64,000 bases of DNA, from contig NZ_CAJPUX010000001.1 of assembly GCF_905397285.1 (NCBI RefSeq), positions 1,178,001 through 1,242,000 of the forward strand. Direction: 5' to 3'. The DNA comes from Cupriavidus plantarum. Its GTDB lineage: Bacteria > Pseudomonadota > Gammaproteobacteria > Burkholderiales > Burkholderiaceae. The position numbers were made by a program, and so were the translations under genes. Numbering within the stretch: the first letter of the stretch is position 1; each line of letters opens with the position of its first letter. Shown one piece after another: positions 10,666-19,881 of this stretch. The notes under the pieces were generated by a model. It had not been told where the DNA came from. It searched no databases and saw nothing but the letters and a program-made list of their open reading frames with translations.

Positions 10666-11775
10666 CTAGCGGGAGAGGGCCTCCACCACTTTCTCCCCGA
10701 TCGCCAACGACGACGTCAACCCTGGCGACTCGATCCCAAACAGGTTCACCAGCCCCGGCACCCCATGCACCGCGGGCCCATCGATCCGAAAATCCGCCGC
10801 GGCCTCGGCCGGCCCGCTGATCTTGGGGCGAATCCCCGCATACCCGGGCTGCAACGCGCCGTCCGCCAGGCCCGGCCAATACCGCCGTACCTCCGCATAA
10901 AATCCATCCGCGTCATGCGGCGGCACGCTGTACTCGATCTCGTCGATCCACCGCACATTGGGCCCGAACCGCGCCTGTCCGCCGAGATCCAGCGTCAGAT
11001 GCACGCCCAGCCCGGCCGCCTCCGGCACCGGATAGATCAGGCGAGAAAACGGCGCGCGCCCCGCAAGCGTGAAATAGCAGCCCTTCGCGTAGTACTGCGG
11101 GGGAATCCACGCAGCGGGCATGCCCTCGATGCGGCGCGCGAGGTCGGGCGCCGTCAGTCCGGCCGAATTGACCACCGTGCGCGCGAGCAGCGTCGTCGTG
11201 CCTTCGCCGCCCACTTCGAGCCGGATTCCTTCGCCGGTGACCGCCCCGCTCAGCACGGGCGACTGCACGGCGAGCATCGCCCCCGCGTTTTCGGCATCGC
11301 CAAGCAACGCCGTCATCAACCCATGACTGTCGATGATCCCGGTCGAAGGCGACAGCAAGGCCGCTTCGCACTCGAGCTGCGGCTCCATCGCCCGCGCCTC
11401 ATCGCGCGTCAGCATGCGCAGATCGTGCACGCCGTTGGCCGCCGCCTTCGCACGAATCCCTTCCAGCGTCGCCACCTGCGCCGCGCTGGTTGCCACAATC
11501 AGCTTCCCGCAGCGCCGATGCTCGACATGATGGCTCTCGCAGAAGTCGTAAAGCATCGCCTTGCCCCGCACGCACAACTCGGCCTTGAGGGACCCGGCGG
11601 GGTAGTAGATGCCCGCGTGAATGACCTCGCTGTTGCGCGCGCTCGTTATCGTGCCAAACGCATTCTCGGCCTCGAGCACGATGACCTCGCGCCCCTGCAG
11701 CGCGAGCGCCCGCGCCACCGCCAGCCCCACGACGCCAGCGCCAATGACGACGCAATCGACCTGTTCCATCTGCAA
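10666..11775 (-). CDS. FAD-dependent oxidoreductase, L-2-hydroxyglutarate oxidase-like
   Basis: 369 residues of the DAO/GlpD-type flavoprotein fold. The dinucleotide-binding motif [14 protein letters not shown] starts near residue 12 and is followed by [20 protein letters not shown]. The [14 protein letters not shown] segment near residue 56 and GIDSHGL-like [19 protein letters not shown] near residue 143 match LhgO/L2HGDH proteins, which oxidise L-2-hydroxyglutarate to 2-oxoglutarate and pass electrons to the quinone pool. It lies 19 bases downstream of a GntR/FCD regulator in the same direction, so an operon is likely. Related hydroxyacids are possible substrates. Confidence 0.85.
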   Translation of the reverse strand: MQMEQVDCVVIGAGVVGLAVARALALQGREVIVLEAENAFGTITSARNSEVIHAGIYYPAGSLKAELCVRGKAMLYDFCESHHVEHRRCGKLIVATSAAQVATLEGIRAKAAANGVHDLRMLTRDEARAMEPQLECEAALLSPSTGIIDSHGLMTALLGDAENAGAMLAVQSPVLSGAVTGEGIRLEVGGEGTTTLLARTVVNSAGLTAPDLARRIEGMPAAWIPPQYYAKGCYFTLAGRAPFSRLIYPVPEAAGLGVHLTLDLGGQARFGPNVRWIDEIEYSVPPHDADGFYAEVRRYWPGLADGALQPGYAGIRPKISGPAEAAADFRIDGPAVHGVPGLVNLFGIESPGLTSSLAIGEKVVEALSR

Positions 11776-11794
11776 GCTCTCCTAGGTATCTCTC

Positions 11795-12547
11795 TCAAGC
11801 CAACGCCAGCCCCATCCGCGCCGCCGCAGCGGCGAGGTGGGCCTGCGCCGCGGCACGCGCGGCCTCCGCATCGCCCGACGCAATCGCCGTCACCAGCGCC
11901 GCATGTTCGGCATCCGCCGCGCGCGGCGCCCCCGTCGTTGCCGACAACCGCGCGCTGTTCTCCCACGCCCGCTGCCGGGCCATCAGCAATTGCTGGCTCA
12001 CGAAATCGGTCAGACCCGTAAAGCACGGGTTATGCGCGGCCGCGGCAATCGCATGATGAAACGCGATATCGGCCGCCGCCGCGCTCGGAAAATCCATCGC
12101 ATGGGCCTGCATCGCGTCCAACGCCGCGCGGATCGCCACGAGGTCCGCATCGGTCCGCCGCCGCGCCGCCATCTCCGCGCAGGCCACCTCGACCACGCGC
12201 CGCAACTCGAACAACTGCTCGAGCGACGGCCCGCCATCCGGCGCGCTCGGCACGCGCCAGACCTGCCCGCCCGGCGTCTCGGAGACATAGGCCCCGGAAC
12301 CCTTGCGCGTCACGAGCACCCCGTCCGCCTTGAGCAGCGCGATCGCTTCGCGAACGATCGGCCGGCTCACGCCGAACGCCTCCGCGAGACCCGATTCCGC
12401 GGGCAGCCGCGCCCCGGCGGCAAACCGCCCGGCCGCGATGTCGTCGCGGAGGGTCTGGGCAATGCGGTTGGCCAACGAAGCCGGGCGGGTGAGGGGTTCC
12501 ATCGGGTTCAGGATGTCAGGCTGTCTGACAGCTTTTGTAGCGGCCAT
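11795..12547 (-). CDS. FadR-subfamily GntR transcriptional regulator (FCD domain)
   Basis: 250 residues from ATG at 12547; ATG at 12502 (MEPLTRPASLANRIAQTL) is an alternative, and neither has a convincing ribosome site. The winged-helix domain (LRDDIAAGRFAAGARLPAES, FGVSRPIVREAIALLKADGV) spans about residues 20-90, and an all-helical FCD ligand domain follows with the metal-site region ADIAFHHAIAAAAHNP near residue 165. FCD domains usually bind small organic acids. It precedes the L-2-hydroxyglutarate oxidase-like gene by 19 bases and probably controls it. The operator-like CTGTCTGACAG at 12521 falls between the two candidate starts, which favours the later one. Confidence 0.88.
   Translation of the reverse strand: MAATKAVRQPDILNPMEPLTRPASLANRIAQTLRDDIAAGRFAAGARLPAESGLAEAFGVSRPIVREAIALLKADGVLVTRKGSGAYVSETPGGQVWRVPSAPDGGPSLEQLFELRRVVEVACAEMAARRRTDADLVAIRAALDAMQAHAMDFPSAAAADIAFHHAIAAAAHNPCFTGLTDFVSQQLLMARQRAWENSARLSATTGAPRAADAEHAALVTAIASGDAEAARAAAQAHLAAAAARMGLALA
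12521..12531. promoter_or_regulatory. candidate GntR/FCD operator (CTGTC-T-GACAG)
   Basis: An 11-base dyad with 5-base arms and one central base, plus a further TGTCAG half at 12514. It lies at the beginning of the GntR gene. FCD regulators commonly bind short dyads of this type and repress themselves. The assignment is inference from location and symmetry. Confidence 0.4.
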
Positions 12548-12615
12548 TGTGTCCCGTCGAAGGAGGAACGTCAAGCCTGCCCCCACAACCCCTCGCCTTT
12601 GGGGTCTTCACGGGG

Positions 12616-12642
12616 TCAAGGTTGTCTTCAAACGGTCGATAG
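12616..12642 (+). promoter_or_regulatory. FliA (sigma-28)-like promoter
   Basis: TCAA at 12616-12619, a 15-base spacer and GTCGATAG at 12635-12642 resemble the flagellar sigma-28 consensus TAAA-N15-GCCGATAA. It lies about 100 bases before the PilZ-domain gene in the right direction. A flagellar promoter would fit a YcgR-type motility brake. Three of twelve consensus positions differ. Confidence 0.4.
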
Positions 12643-12741
12643 CAGATAAATATCAAATGTGGCCGACAAGCACGCGTCGGTCGCACTCGTGACACTTAGC
12701 GGAGGAGATCGATCTCAGCCGCTCTCATGGAGACGCTTGCC

Positions 12742-13626
12742 ATGATCCAGCTATCCCCTCAAGACCTGCCGGTGGGGCAGCCGCTCCCGTGGTCGCTGCT
12801 CGACGCCGAAGGCAACCTGATGCTCGGCAGCGGTTGCGTGATCCCCGACAAGCGCGACCTCGCGCTTGTCTTCCGCCACGGCGACGTGTGCCGTCCGGAT
12901 GAACTCTCCGAAGCCGAGAACGACCCCGTCGCCCCGCGCGGCCGGCTCAGCGCGGGCCCCCTGGGGCTCCAGGTCGGCACGCTGCTGCACGTGAAGCTGC
13001 CCGGCGAAAGCTCGCGCGCCGCCGCCAGCCGACTCATCGGCTTCATCGACCAGGGACTGTTCGTGACGTGGCCGAGCCTCGGGGGCCGCGACCTGACAAT
13101 CCAGGCCGGCGAGTCGCTACTGTTGCGCGGCTTTTCGGGGCAGGCGATCCACAGTTTCACCTCGACGGTCACCGCCGCGTGCCGCAGCCCATTCCGTTAC
13201 CTCGTGCTGTCGTCCCCGGCGGAAGCCGAACACACCCCCGTCCGTAGCGCCGCGCGCGTCCCGACGCGCCTTGCTGCGTACCTCGTGCATGACAATGACG
13301 ACGAGCCGTTCGAAGGCCTGATGGCGAGCGGCCTCGCCAGACTCGGCCTGCTGTCCGACCTCAGCACGGGCGGCGCGCTGATCCAGACCTCGGCCCCCGG
13401 TCTCGCGGTCGGCAGCCGTATCCGCCTGCGTTTCCGTCTGCGGACCGCATCGATCGACAGCGACGTCACGGTCAACGCGCAGGTACGCGGCGCGCCGGCC
13501 GGCAGCGAAGACGAAGAATTCCCGGCATGCGGCGTCGCCTTCGACGCGCTCGGCGAGCGCGAGCTCACGCTGCTGCAATGCTTCATCTACGAGCAATTGC
13601 TGAGCAGCACGCGCATGACCGTGTGA
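12742..13626 (+). CDS. PilZ-domain protein, YcgR-like flagellar brake candidate
   Basis: 294 residues from ATG at 12742, which has a GGAG site nine bases upstream; an ATG at 12727 adds five residues. The N-terminal half (about residues 5-170) looks like the PilZN/YcgR accessory domain: GTLLHVKLPGE, LIGFIDQGLFVTWP, LLLRGFSGQAIHSFTSTVTA. The C-terminal half is a PilZ domain, with LSDLSTGGALIQTS near residue 210 matching the D/NxSxxG c-di-GMP motif. The preceding Arg-rich segment (SAARVPTRLAAYL) may carry the RxxxR part. The expected role is c-di-GMP-dependent control of motility or surface behaviour. A sigma-28-like promoter upstream supports this. Confidence 0.8.
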   Translation: MIQLSPQDLPVGQPLPWSLLDAEGNLMLGSGCVIPDKRDLALVFRHGDVCRPDELSEAENDPVAPRGRLSAGPLGLQVGTLLHVKLPGESSRAAASRLIGFIDQGLFVTWPSLGGRDLTIQAGESLLLRGFSGQAIHSFTSTVTAACRSPFRYLVLSSPAEAEHTPVRSAARVPTRLAAYLVHDNDDEPFEGLMASGLARLGLLSDLSTGGALIQTSAPGLAVGSRIRLRFRLRTASIDSDVTVNAQVRGAPAGSEDEEFPACGVAFDALGERELTLLQCFIYEQLLSSTRMTV

Positions 13627-13841
13627 GGCATGCGGCCAGATCAGGGGTCAGGGGCTCGTCGCCAGCGTTGGGGAAGGGCGCTCCAGCAGCGAGCCGGTAA
13701 AAGCATCGTCGATGCGAAGGCCAGATGCGCGGCCTGCCGGACCGGTCCCGGCCGCGAGCGATGCCATGACGGTGCCCCAAGGAAAAATCTCATCCTAGGC
13801 ACACCCATCGACCAGCAATATCGCAGAACCTCGAAAGCGCC

Positions 13842-15527
13842 TTACATATTGACGTAGTTCGGACCGCCGCCACCCTCCGGCGTCACCCAGACGATGTTCT
13901 GCGTCGGGTCCTTGATGTCGCAGGTCTTGCAGTGCACGCAGTTCTGCGCGTTGATCTGCAGGCGTTCCTTGCCCTCGTCGTTCTGCACGAACTCGTACAC
14001 ACCGGCCGGGCAGTAACGCGACTCCGGTCCCGCGAACTTTTCCCAGTTCACGTTGACCGGCACGCTCGCATCCTTGAGCGTCAGGTGGGCGGGCTGATTC
14101 TCTTCGTGGTTCGTATTGCTGATGAATACCGAGCTCAGGCGGTCGAAGGTCAGCTTGCCGTCGGGCTTCGGATACTCGATCTTCTGGCACTCGGCCGCGG
14201 GCTTCAGGTACACATGATCCGGCTTGGTGCGGTGGATCGTCCACGGCGGATTGCGGATGCCGAGCTTCGGCAGCAGCCATTGCTCGATACCGGTCATCAG
14301 CGTGGCCGTCGTGCGGCCCTTCTTGAACCACTGCTTGAAGTTCTTCGCCTGCAGCAGTTCCTTATAGAGCCAGCTCTTTTCGAACGCGGCGGGGTAGGCC
14401 GACAGTTCATCGTGCTGACGGCCCGCCTGCAGCGCGTCGTACGCGGCCTCCGCGGCCAGCATGCCCGTCTTGATCGCGGCGTGGCTGCCCTTTATGCGAG
14501 AGGCATTCAGGTAACCGGCTTCGCAGCCGACCAGCGCGCCGCCCGGGAACACGGTCTTCGGCAGCGACAGCAGGCCGCCGGCCGTAATGGCGCGCGCGCC
14601 GTAGCCGATGCGCTTGCCGCCCTCGAAATACTGGCGGATTTCCGGATGGGTCTTGAAGCGCTGGAATTCTTCGAACGGAGACAGCCACGGGTTGGTGTAG
14701 TCGAGTCCGACCACGAAGCCCACGGCCACCTTGTTGTCCTCCATGTGATAGAGGAACGAGCCGCCATACGTGGCGGGGTCCAGCGGCCAGCCCGCGGTGT
14801 GGACGACCAGGCCGGCCTTGTGTTTGGCCGGATCGATCTCCCACAGCTCCTTGATGCCGATGCCGTAGCTCTGCGGATCCTTGCCCGCGTCGAGCTTGTA
14901 CCGCGCGATCAGCTGTTTGCCCAGATGGCCGCGCGCGCCTTCCGCGAAGATCGTGTACTTCGCGTGCAGCTCCATGCCGAGCTGGAAGTTCTCGGTGGGC
15001 TCGCCTTCCTTGTTGATGCCCATGTTGCCCGTGGCCACGCCCTTGACCGAGCCATCCTCGTTGTAGAGGACCTCGGCGGCCGGAAAGCCCGGGAAGATCT
15101 CGACGCCCAGCGCTTCGGCCTGCTGGCCGAGCCAGCGCACGAAGTTCGACAGGCTGATGATGTAGTTGCCGTGGTTGTGGAAACACTCCGGCAGCAGCGC
15201 GTTGGGCGTCGCCTTCGAACCGGTCTCGTCGAGGAACAGGAACTTGTCCTCGGAAACGGGCTGGTTCAGCGGGGCGCCGAGTTCCTGCCAGTTCGGGAAC
15301 AGTTCGGCCAGCGCGCGCGGATCCATGATCGCGCCGGACAGGATATGCGCGCCGGGTTCGGAACCCTTCTCGAGCACGCAGACATTGACGTCGCCACCTT
15401 TCTCCTGGGCAAGCTGCTTGAGCCGAATCGCCGTGGCCAGGCCGCCGGGGCCCGCGCCAACGATGACGACGTCGTACTCCATGGCTTCGCGGGGGCCGAA
15501 CTGCTCCAGGAGCTGTTGCTGATCCAT
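13842..15527 (-). CDS. electron transfer flavoprotein-ubiquinone oxidoreductase
   Basis: 561 residues from ATG at 15527; an earlier in-frame ATG at 15590 adds a basic non-conserved stretch. The FAD site GAGPGGLATAIRLKQLA begins near residue 25, followed by VCVLEKGSEPGAHILSGAIM. The quinone-binding and membrane-associated region lies in the middle. The C-terminal [4Fe-4S] domain has a Cys in YCPAGVYEF and three in NCVHCKTCDIKDPTQN, ending PEGGGGPNYVNM as in the family. It takes electrons from ETF (fatty-acid and amino-acid acyl-CoA oxidation) to ubiquinone at the inner membrane. All key cysteines are present. It is divergent from an SDR gene across a dyad operator candidate. Confidence 0.96.
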   Translation of the reverse strand: MDQQQLLEQFGPREAMEYDVVIVGAGPGGLATAIRLKQLAQEKGGDVNVCVLEKGSEPGAHILSGAIMDPRALAELFPNWQELGAPLNQPVSEDKFLFLDETGSKATPNALLPECFHNHGNYIISLSNFVRWLGQQAEALGVEIFPGFPAAEVLYNEDGSVKGVATGNMGINKEGEPTENFQLGMELHAKYTIFAEGARGHLGKQLIARYKLDAGKDPQSYGIGIKELWEIDPAKHKAGLVVHTAGWPLDPATYGGSFLYHMEDNKVAVGFVVGLDYTNPWLSPFEEFQRFKTHPEIRQYFEGGKRIGYGARAITAGGLLSLPKTVFPGGALVGCEAGYLNASRIKGSHAAIKTGMLAAEAAYDALQAGRQHDELSAYPAAFEKSWLYKELLQAKNFKQWFKKGRTTATLMTGIEQWLLPKLGIRNPPWTIHRTKPDHVYLKPAAECQKIEYPKPDGKLTFDRLSSVFISNTNHEENQPAHLTLKDASVPVNVNWEKFAGPESRYCPAGVYEFVQNDEGKERLQINAQNCVHCKTCDIKDPTQNIVWVTPEGGGGPNYVNM

Positions 15528-15767
15528 TGTCTCTAACCCTCTACTTTTTCGTGGCGGCATGACTGCCGCGATGCAGCGCGCGACGGGCAATCGGGAGCAA
15601 TTGCGCGAATGCGGGTCTGCGGTTGTGGGAGATGCTGCGTGGAACCGGGCGTGGCGGGCGAAGCGGACGAACGCTGTAGGCGTTTTTCCTCTTTCCCTTT
15701 GGGGACCAAGTTCTTAGAATCTCCGGCATTGTCCGGGACTCGACACCCTCAGGCAAGACATTTTTTG

Positions 15768-15779
15768 GAACGACCGTTC
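15768..15779. promoter_or_regulatory. candidate TetR-type operator between ETF-QO and SDR genes
   Basis: GAACGACCGTTC has 5-base inverted arms (GAACG/CGTTC) around a two-base centre. It sits in the 342-base gap between the divergent ETF-QO and SDR genes, about 90 bases before the SDR start. TetR-family regulators of acyl-CoA degradation in betaproteobacteria (for example FadP/LiuR groups) control genes of this type; which protein binds here is unknown. Nothing else was recognised in the gap. Confidence 0.4.
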
Positions 15780-15868
15780 TTTTTTTTGGTATGCTGCCTT
15801 CCGCTTCAGGCAAGGGGAAGGCAGCGGGCGTCCGGCCCCGCCGGGCGCGCCCCCACACCGAGGTAATC

Positions 15869-16654
15869 ATGGGTTTGTCGATCAATCTGGAAGGCAAGGT
15901 CGCGTTCGTCACCGGCGCATCGAGCGGGCTCGGCGAGCGCTTCGCCACTGTACTGGCCGCCGCCGGCGCCAAGGTCGTGCTGGCCTCGCGCCGCGTGGAC
16001 CGTCTCAAGGAACTGCGCGCCGCCATCGAGGCGGACGGCGGCAGCGCGCACGTGGTGGGGCTCGACGTCACCGACTTCGACAGCATCCGCTCTGCCGTCG
16101 CGCACGCGGAGACCGAAGCGGGCTCCATCGATATCCTGGTCAACAATTCCGGGGTATCGACCACGCAACGCCTGTCCGAGGTCACGCCGGACGCGTTCGA
16201 CTTCGTATTCGATACGAACACGCGCGGCGCGTTCTTCGTGGCGCAGGAAGTCGCCAAGCGCATGATCGCGCGGGCGAAGGGCGCCGAGAAGCTCGGCAAC
16301 CCGCTGCCGCAGGCCCGCATCATCAATATCGCCTCGGTCGCGGGGCTCAAGGTGCTGCCGCAGATCGGCCTGTATTGCATGAGCAAGGCCGCCGTGGTGC
16401 AGATGACCAAGGCCATGGCGCTCGAATGGGCGCGGCACGGCATCAACACCAATGCGCTGTGCCCGGGCTATATCGAGACCGAGATCAACCGGCATCACTG
16501 GGACACCGATGCGGGCCAGAAGCTCATCCAGATGCTGCCGCGCAAGCGCCTGGGCCGTCCAGAGGATCTGGACGGCCTGATGCTGCTGCTCGCGTCGGAT
16601 GCGTCGCGCTTCATCAACGGCGCCGTGATGACCGCGGACGACGGGATGGTATAA
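15869..16654 (+). CDS. SDR family oxidoreductase
   Basis: 261 residues from ATG at 15869 (MGLSINLEGKVAFVTGASSG). It is a classical short-chain dehydrogenase: TGASSGLG cofactor motif near residue 15, DVTDFDS near residue 69, NNSG near residue 94, catalytic Ser in NIASVAGLKVLPQIG, and YCMSK (Tyr-x3-Lys) near residue 168. The Arg-rich ASRRVDRL after beta-2 suggests NADP(H). The C-terminus PGYIETEIN is conserved. Substrate is not predictable; proteins of this group are often found in acyl-CoA pathways, which would agree with the divergent ETF-QO gene. Confidence 0.88.
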   Translation: MGLSINLEGKVAFVTGASSGLGERFATVLAAAGAKVVLASRRVDRLKELRAAIEADGGSAHVVGLDVTDFDSIRSAVAHAETEAGSIDILVNNSGVSTTQRLSEVTPDAFDFVFDTNTRGAFFVAQEVAKRMIARAKGAEKLGNPLPQARIINIASVAGLKVLPQIGLYCMSKAAVVQMTKAMALEWARHGINTNALCPGYIETEINRHHWDTDAGQKLIQMLPRKRLGRPEDLDGLMLLLASDASRFINGAVMTADDGMV

Positions 16655-16866
16655 CCGCACCGCCGCTCACCGCCCGGAGCGCGCGCCACAAGCGCGCGCG
16701 GGCGTGCTGTCATTGAACCTCCGGGCTTATCCGGTCCCTCGGGGTGGGCAGTCGTTGGCATAATCGACAGGCTTTTGCCGTCACAACATTTATAACGAGC
16801 AATGCCGCGCGGCGTATGCACACGCATTCGCCCACGCACGCGCGGACCGGACCGGAGGCCGGGGAG

Positions 16867-17481
16867 ATGGATCAAGAGGAGCAGGCACGGCGCAACGCCG
16901 GGCCGCAACACGCGGGTCAGCACCTGATGGATTCGGCGGTCGTGCCGGAAGCCGTCGACGAAGCAGAAGACAAGGATTTCCGTGTATCGCCGCGCGTCGA
17001 GGACTGGGTCGGCGTCATCGTGATGGTCTTGCTGGTGGGGATCACGTTCGTCAACGTCATCGTCCGCTATTTCACCGACGAATCGTTCGCATGGACCGAG
17101 GAGTTCTCGGTCTTCCTGATGATCGTGCTCGCGCTCGTGGCGGGCAGCGCCGCCGTGGCGCGCGATCGGAACATCCGCATCGAGTTCTTTTTCGAGCGTG
17201 GTAGCGAGGCTCGCCAGCGGCGGCTCGCGATCCTGTCCGCGCTGGCCGTGGCCGCGATGTTCCTGGCGCTGGCCGTGCTCGGCGCGCGCGTGACGTGGGA
17301 CGAGTACACGTTCGGCGAGACCTCGCCGGGCATCGGGGTGCCAAGCTGGTGGTACTCGATCTGGCTGCCGGTGTTCTCGCTCGCCATCGTGCTGCGGGCG
17401 CTCGGCCTCGCCGCGCGCAATGTGCGCGCGCTGAAGCGGCTGCATGCCGATCGCAACGAGCGGGGAGGGCGCGCCCAATGA
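16867..17481 (+). CDS. TRAP transporter small permease (DctQ type)
   Basis: 204 residues from ATG at 16867, chosen because GGAGG lies eight bases upstream; ATG at 16816 is an alternative with no good site. After a hydrophilic, acidic N-terminal 45 residues, four hydrophobic helices follow (VGVIVMVLLVGITFVNVIVR; FSVFLMIVLALVAGSAAVA; LAILSALAVAAMFLALAV; WYSIWLPVFSLAIVLRALGL), the DctQ layout. With the large permease it forms the membrane part of a sodium-coupled organic-acid importer. Its stop overlaps the DctM start (ATGA). Confidence 0.9.
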   Translation: MDQEEQARRNAGPQHAGQHLMDSAVVPEAVDEAEDKDFRVSPRVEDWVGVIVMVLLVGITFVNVIVRYFTDESFAWTEEFSVFLMIVLALVAGSAAVARDRNIRIEFFFERGSEARQRRLAILSALAVAAMFLALAVLGARVTWDEYTFGETSPGIGVPSWWYSIWLPVFSLAIVLRALGLAARNVRALKRLHADRNERGGRAQ

Positions 17482-18782
17482 CGCTCGTCGCCATCGTCCT
17501 GTTCACGATCTTCATCGTGCTGATGCTGCTTGGCGTGCCCATCGGGGTATCGCTGGGCCTCGGCGGCGTGGCCGCCATCGCGTTGTCGAACCTCGATACG
17601 CAGATGTTCGGCCTGCTCGCCGTGCCGCAGAACTTCTATGCGGGGCTCGCCAAGTACCCGCTGCTCGCCATTCCGATGTTCGTGCTCGTCGGCTCGATCT
17701 TCGATCGCTCCGGCGTCGCGGCGCGGCTGGTCACGTTTGCCATCGCCATCGTAGGCCGGGGTCCGGGCATGCTGCCGCTGGTGGCGATTCTCGTCGCCAT
17801 GTTCCTCGGCGGCATTTCGGGTTCCGGTCCCGCCAACGCGGCGGCGGTCGGCGGCGTGATGATCGCCGCGATGTCGCGCGCCGGTTATCCGCCCGCGTAC
17901 AGCGCGTCGGTGGTCGGCGCCGCCGCCGCGACGGACATCCTCATCCCCCCGTCGGTCGCCTTCATCATCTACAGCGTGCTGGTACCGGGCGCGTCCGTGC
18001 CCGCGCTGTTCGCGGCCGGCATGATTCCGGGTGTGCTCGCCGGCGTCGCGCTGATCGTTCCGGCGGTGTGGCTCGCGCGCAAGCACAATATGGGCGCCAT
18101 CGAGGCCGCGCTGCCGCGTCCGCCGTTCTGGAAGAGCCTGCGCGAAGCCGCGTGGGGGCTCGTCGCGCCGTTCCTGATTCTCGGCGGCATGCGCGCGGGC
18201 TGGTTCACGCCGACCGAAGCCGCCGTCGTCGCCGTGGTGTATGGCCTGTTCGTCGGCATGGTGATCTACCGTTCGATCGGCCTGCGCGACCTGTTCACGA
18301 TCTTCCAGGAAGCGGCCGAAACCTCGGCCGTGATCCTGCTCGTGGTCGCGCTGGCGGGCATCTTCGCTTATGCGCTGTCCACGCTCGGCGTGATCGACCC
18401 GCTGGCCGCCGCGATCGCCAATTCCGGCCTCGGCGAGTATGGCGTGCTCGCGCTGATCGTGCTGCTGCTGATGACGGTGGGCATGTTCCTCGACGGCATC
18501 TCGATCTTCCTGATCTTCGTGCCGCTGCTGCTGCCGATCGCCAACGCGTTCCACTGGAACCCCGTGTGGTTCGGTGTGGTGCTCACGCTCAAGGTCGCGC
18601 TCGGCCAGTTCACGCCGCCGCTTGCGGTGAACCTCATGGTGTCCTGCCGGATCGCCCGCGTGCGCATGGAAGAAACCGTGCCATGGGTCATCTGGCTGCT
18701 CGCCGCGATGTTCGTCGCGATGCTGATGGTACTGGCCTACCCGCCGCTGGCGACCTGGCTGCCGGACTATCTCGGCTATTGA
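17478..18782 (+). CDS. TRAP transporter large permease (DctM type)
   Basis: 434 residues with about 12 hydrophobic segments, the family length. The N-terminus FIVLMLLGVPIGVSLGLGG, the LFMFVLVGSIFDRSG-like region (IPMFVLVGSIFDRSGVAARL) and GGISGSGPANAAAVGG near residue 115 are DctM signatures. The C-terminal FTPPLAVNLMVSCRI also matches. It translocates the ligand using an ion gradient. It overlaps the dctQ-type gene by four bases and is followed 61 bases later by the binding protein. Confidence 0.93.
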   Translation: MTLVAIVLFTIFIVLMLLGVPIGVSLGLGGVAAIALSNLDTQMFGLLAVPQNFYAGLAKYPLLAIPMFVLVGSIFDRSGVAARLVTFAIAIVGRGPGMLPLVAILVAMFLGGISGSGPANAAAVGGVMIAAMSRAGYPPAYSASVVGAAAATDILIPPSVAFIIYSVLVPGASVPALFAAGMIPGVLAGVALIVPAVWLARKHNMGAIEAALPRPPFWKSLREAAWGLVAPFLILGGMRAGWFTPTEAAVVAVVYGLFVGMVIYRSIGLRDLFTIFQEAAETSAVILLVVALAGIFAYALSTLGVIDPLAAAIANSGLGEYGVLALIVLLLMTVGMFLDGISIFLIFVPLLLPIANAFHWNPVWFGVVLTLKVALGQFTPPLAVNLMVSCRIARVRMEETVPWVIWLLAAMFVAMLMVLAYPPLATWLPDYLGY

Positions 18783-18843
18783 CGCATCCGCTATCGAAAT
18801 CCATTCATAACCAGACGTATAGATTCCCAACGAGGAGAGTTGC

Positions 18844-19872
18844 ATGAAACGCCGTGCCCTGATGCTGTCCGTTGCCGCCACGATCGCCGCGGCCGCGCTT
18901 GCGCCCGCTGGCGCGATGGCGCAGACCTACAAGTCCGAATACAAGCTGTCGCTCGTGGTGGGTACCGCCTTCCCGTGGGGCAAGGGCGGGGAAATCTGGG
19001 CGGACCTCGTGCGCCAGCGCACCAATGGCCGCATCAACATCAAGCTGTACCCGGGCACCTCGCTCGTGGGCGGCGACCAGACGCGCGAATTCTCGGCCAT
19101 CCGCCAGGGCGTGATCGACATGGCCGTCGGCTCGACCATCAACTGGTCGCCGCAGGTCAAGGAACTGAACCTGTTCTCGCTGCCGTTCCTGATGCCCGAC
19201 TACAAGGCCATCGACGCGCTGACGCAGGGCGAAGTGGGCAAGCAGATGTTCACGACGCTGGAGAAGGCGGGCGTGGTGCCGCTGGCATGGGGCGAAAACG
19301 GCTTCCGCGAGGTGTCGAACTCCAAGCGCGAGATCCGCAAGCCCGAGGACATGAAGGGCCTGAAGCTGCGGGTCGTGGGTTCGCCGCTGTACATCGAGAC
19401 CTTCAATGCGCTGGGCGCCAACCCGACGCAGATGAGCTGGGCCGACGCCCAGCCCGCGATGGCCTCGGGCGCCGTGGACGGCCAGGAGAATCCGCAATCC
19501 ATCTTTGCGGCGGCCAAGCTGTACACCGTCGGGCAGAAGTACGTGACCACGTGGGGGTACGTGGCGGACCCGCTGATCTTCGTGGTCAACAAGCAGATCT
19601 GGGAAAGCTGGACCCCCGCGGACCGCGAGATCGTGAGGCAGGCCGCCATCGACGCCGGTAAGCAGGAAATCGAACTGGCCCGCAAGGGCCTCTCCGAAGC
19701 CGGCGCGCCGGCATGGAAGGCGATGGAACAGCACGGCGTAAAGGTCACCGAACTGTCCGCCACCGAACGCGACGCCTTCAAGAAGGCGACGGCCAAGGTC
19801 TACGACAAGTGGAAAAAGCAGATTGGCGCGGATCTGGTGACGAAGGCAGAACAGTCGATCGCCAAGCGATAA
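18844..19872 (+). CDS. TRAP transporter substrate-binding protein (DctP type)
   Basis: 342 residues with a signal peptide (MKRRALMLSVAATIAAAALA ... GAMAQ, cleavage near residue 27). The mature DctP domain shows LYPGTSLVGGDQTREFSAIRQGVIDM near residue 75 and a conserved Arg in KLRVVGSPLY near residue 177, which in this family binds the carboxylate of the ligand. VDGQENPQSIF near residue 216 is also typical. It captures an organic acid in the periplasm and delivers it to the DctQM permease encoded just upstream. The ligand is not predictable. Confidence 0.93.
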   Translation: MKRRALMLSVAATIAAAALAPAGAMAQTYKSEYKLSLVVGTAFPWGKGGEIWADLVRQRTNGRINIKLYPGTSLVGGDQTREFSAIRQGVIDMAVGSTINWSPQVKELNLFSLPFLMPDYKAIDALTQGEVGKQMFTTLEKAGVVPLAWGENGFREVSNSKREIRKPEDMKGLKLRVVGSPLYIETFNALGANPTQMSWADAQPAMASGAVDGQENPQSIFAAAKLYTVGQKYVTTWGYVADPLIFVVNKQIWESWTPADREIVRQAAIDAGKQEIELARKGLSEAGAPAWKAMEQHGVKVTELSATERDAFKKATAKVYDKWKKQIGADLVTKAEQSIAKR

Positions 19873-19881
19873 ACCGTGTTC

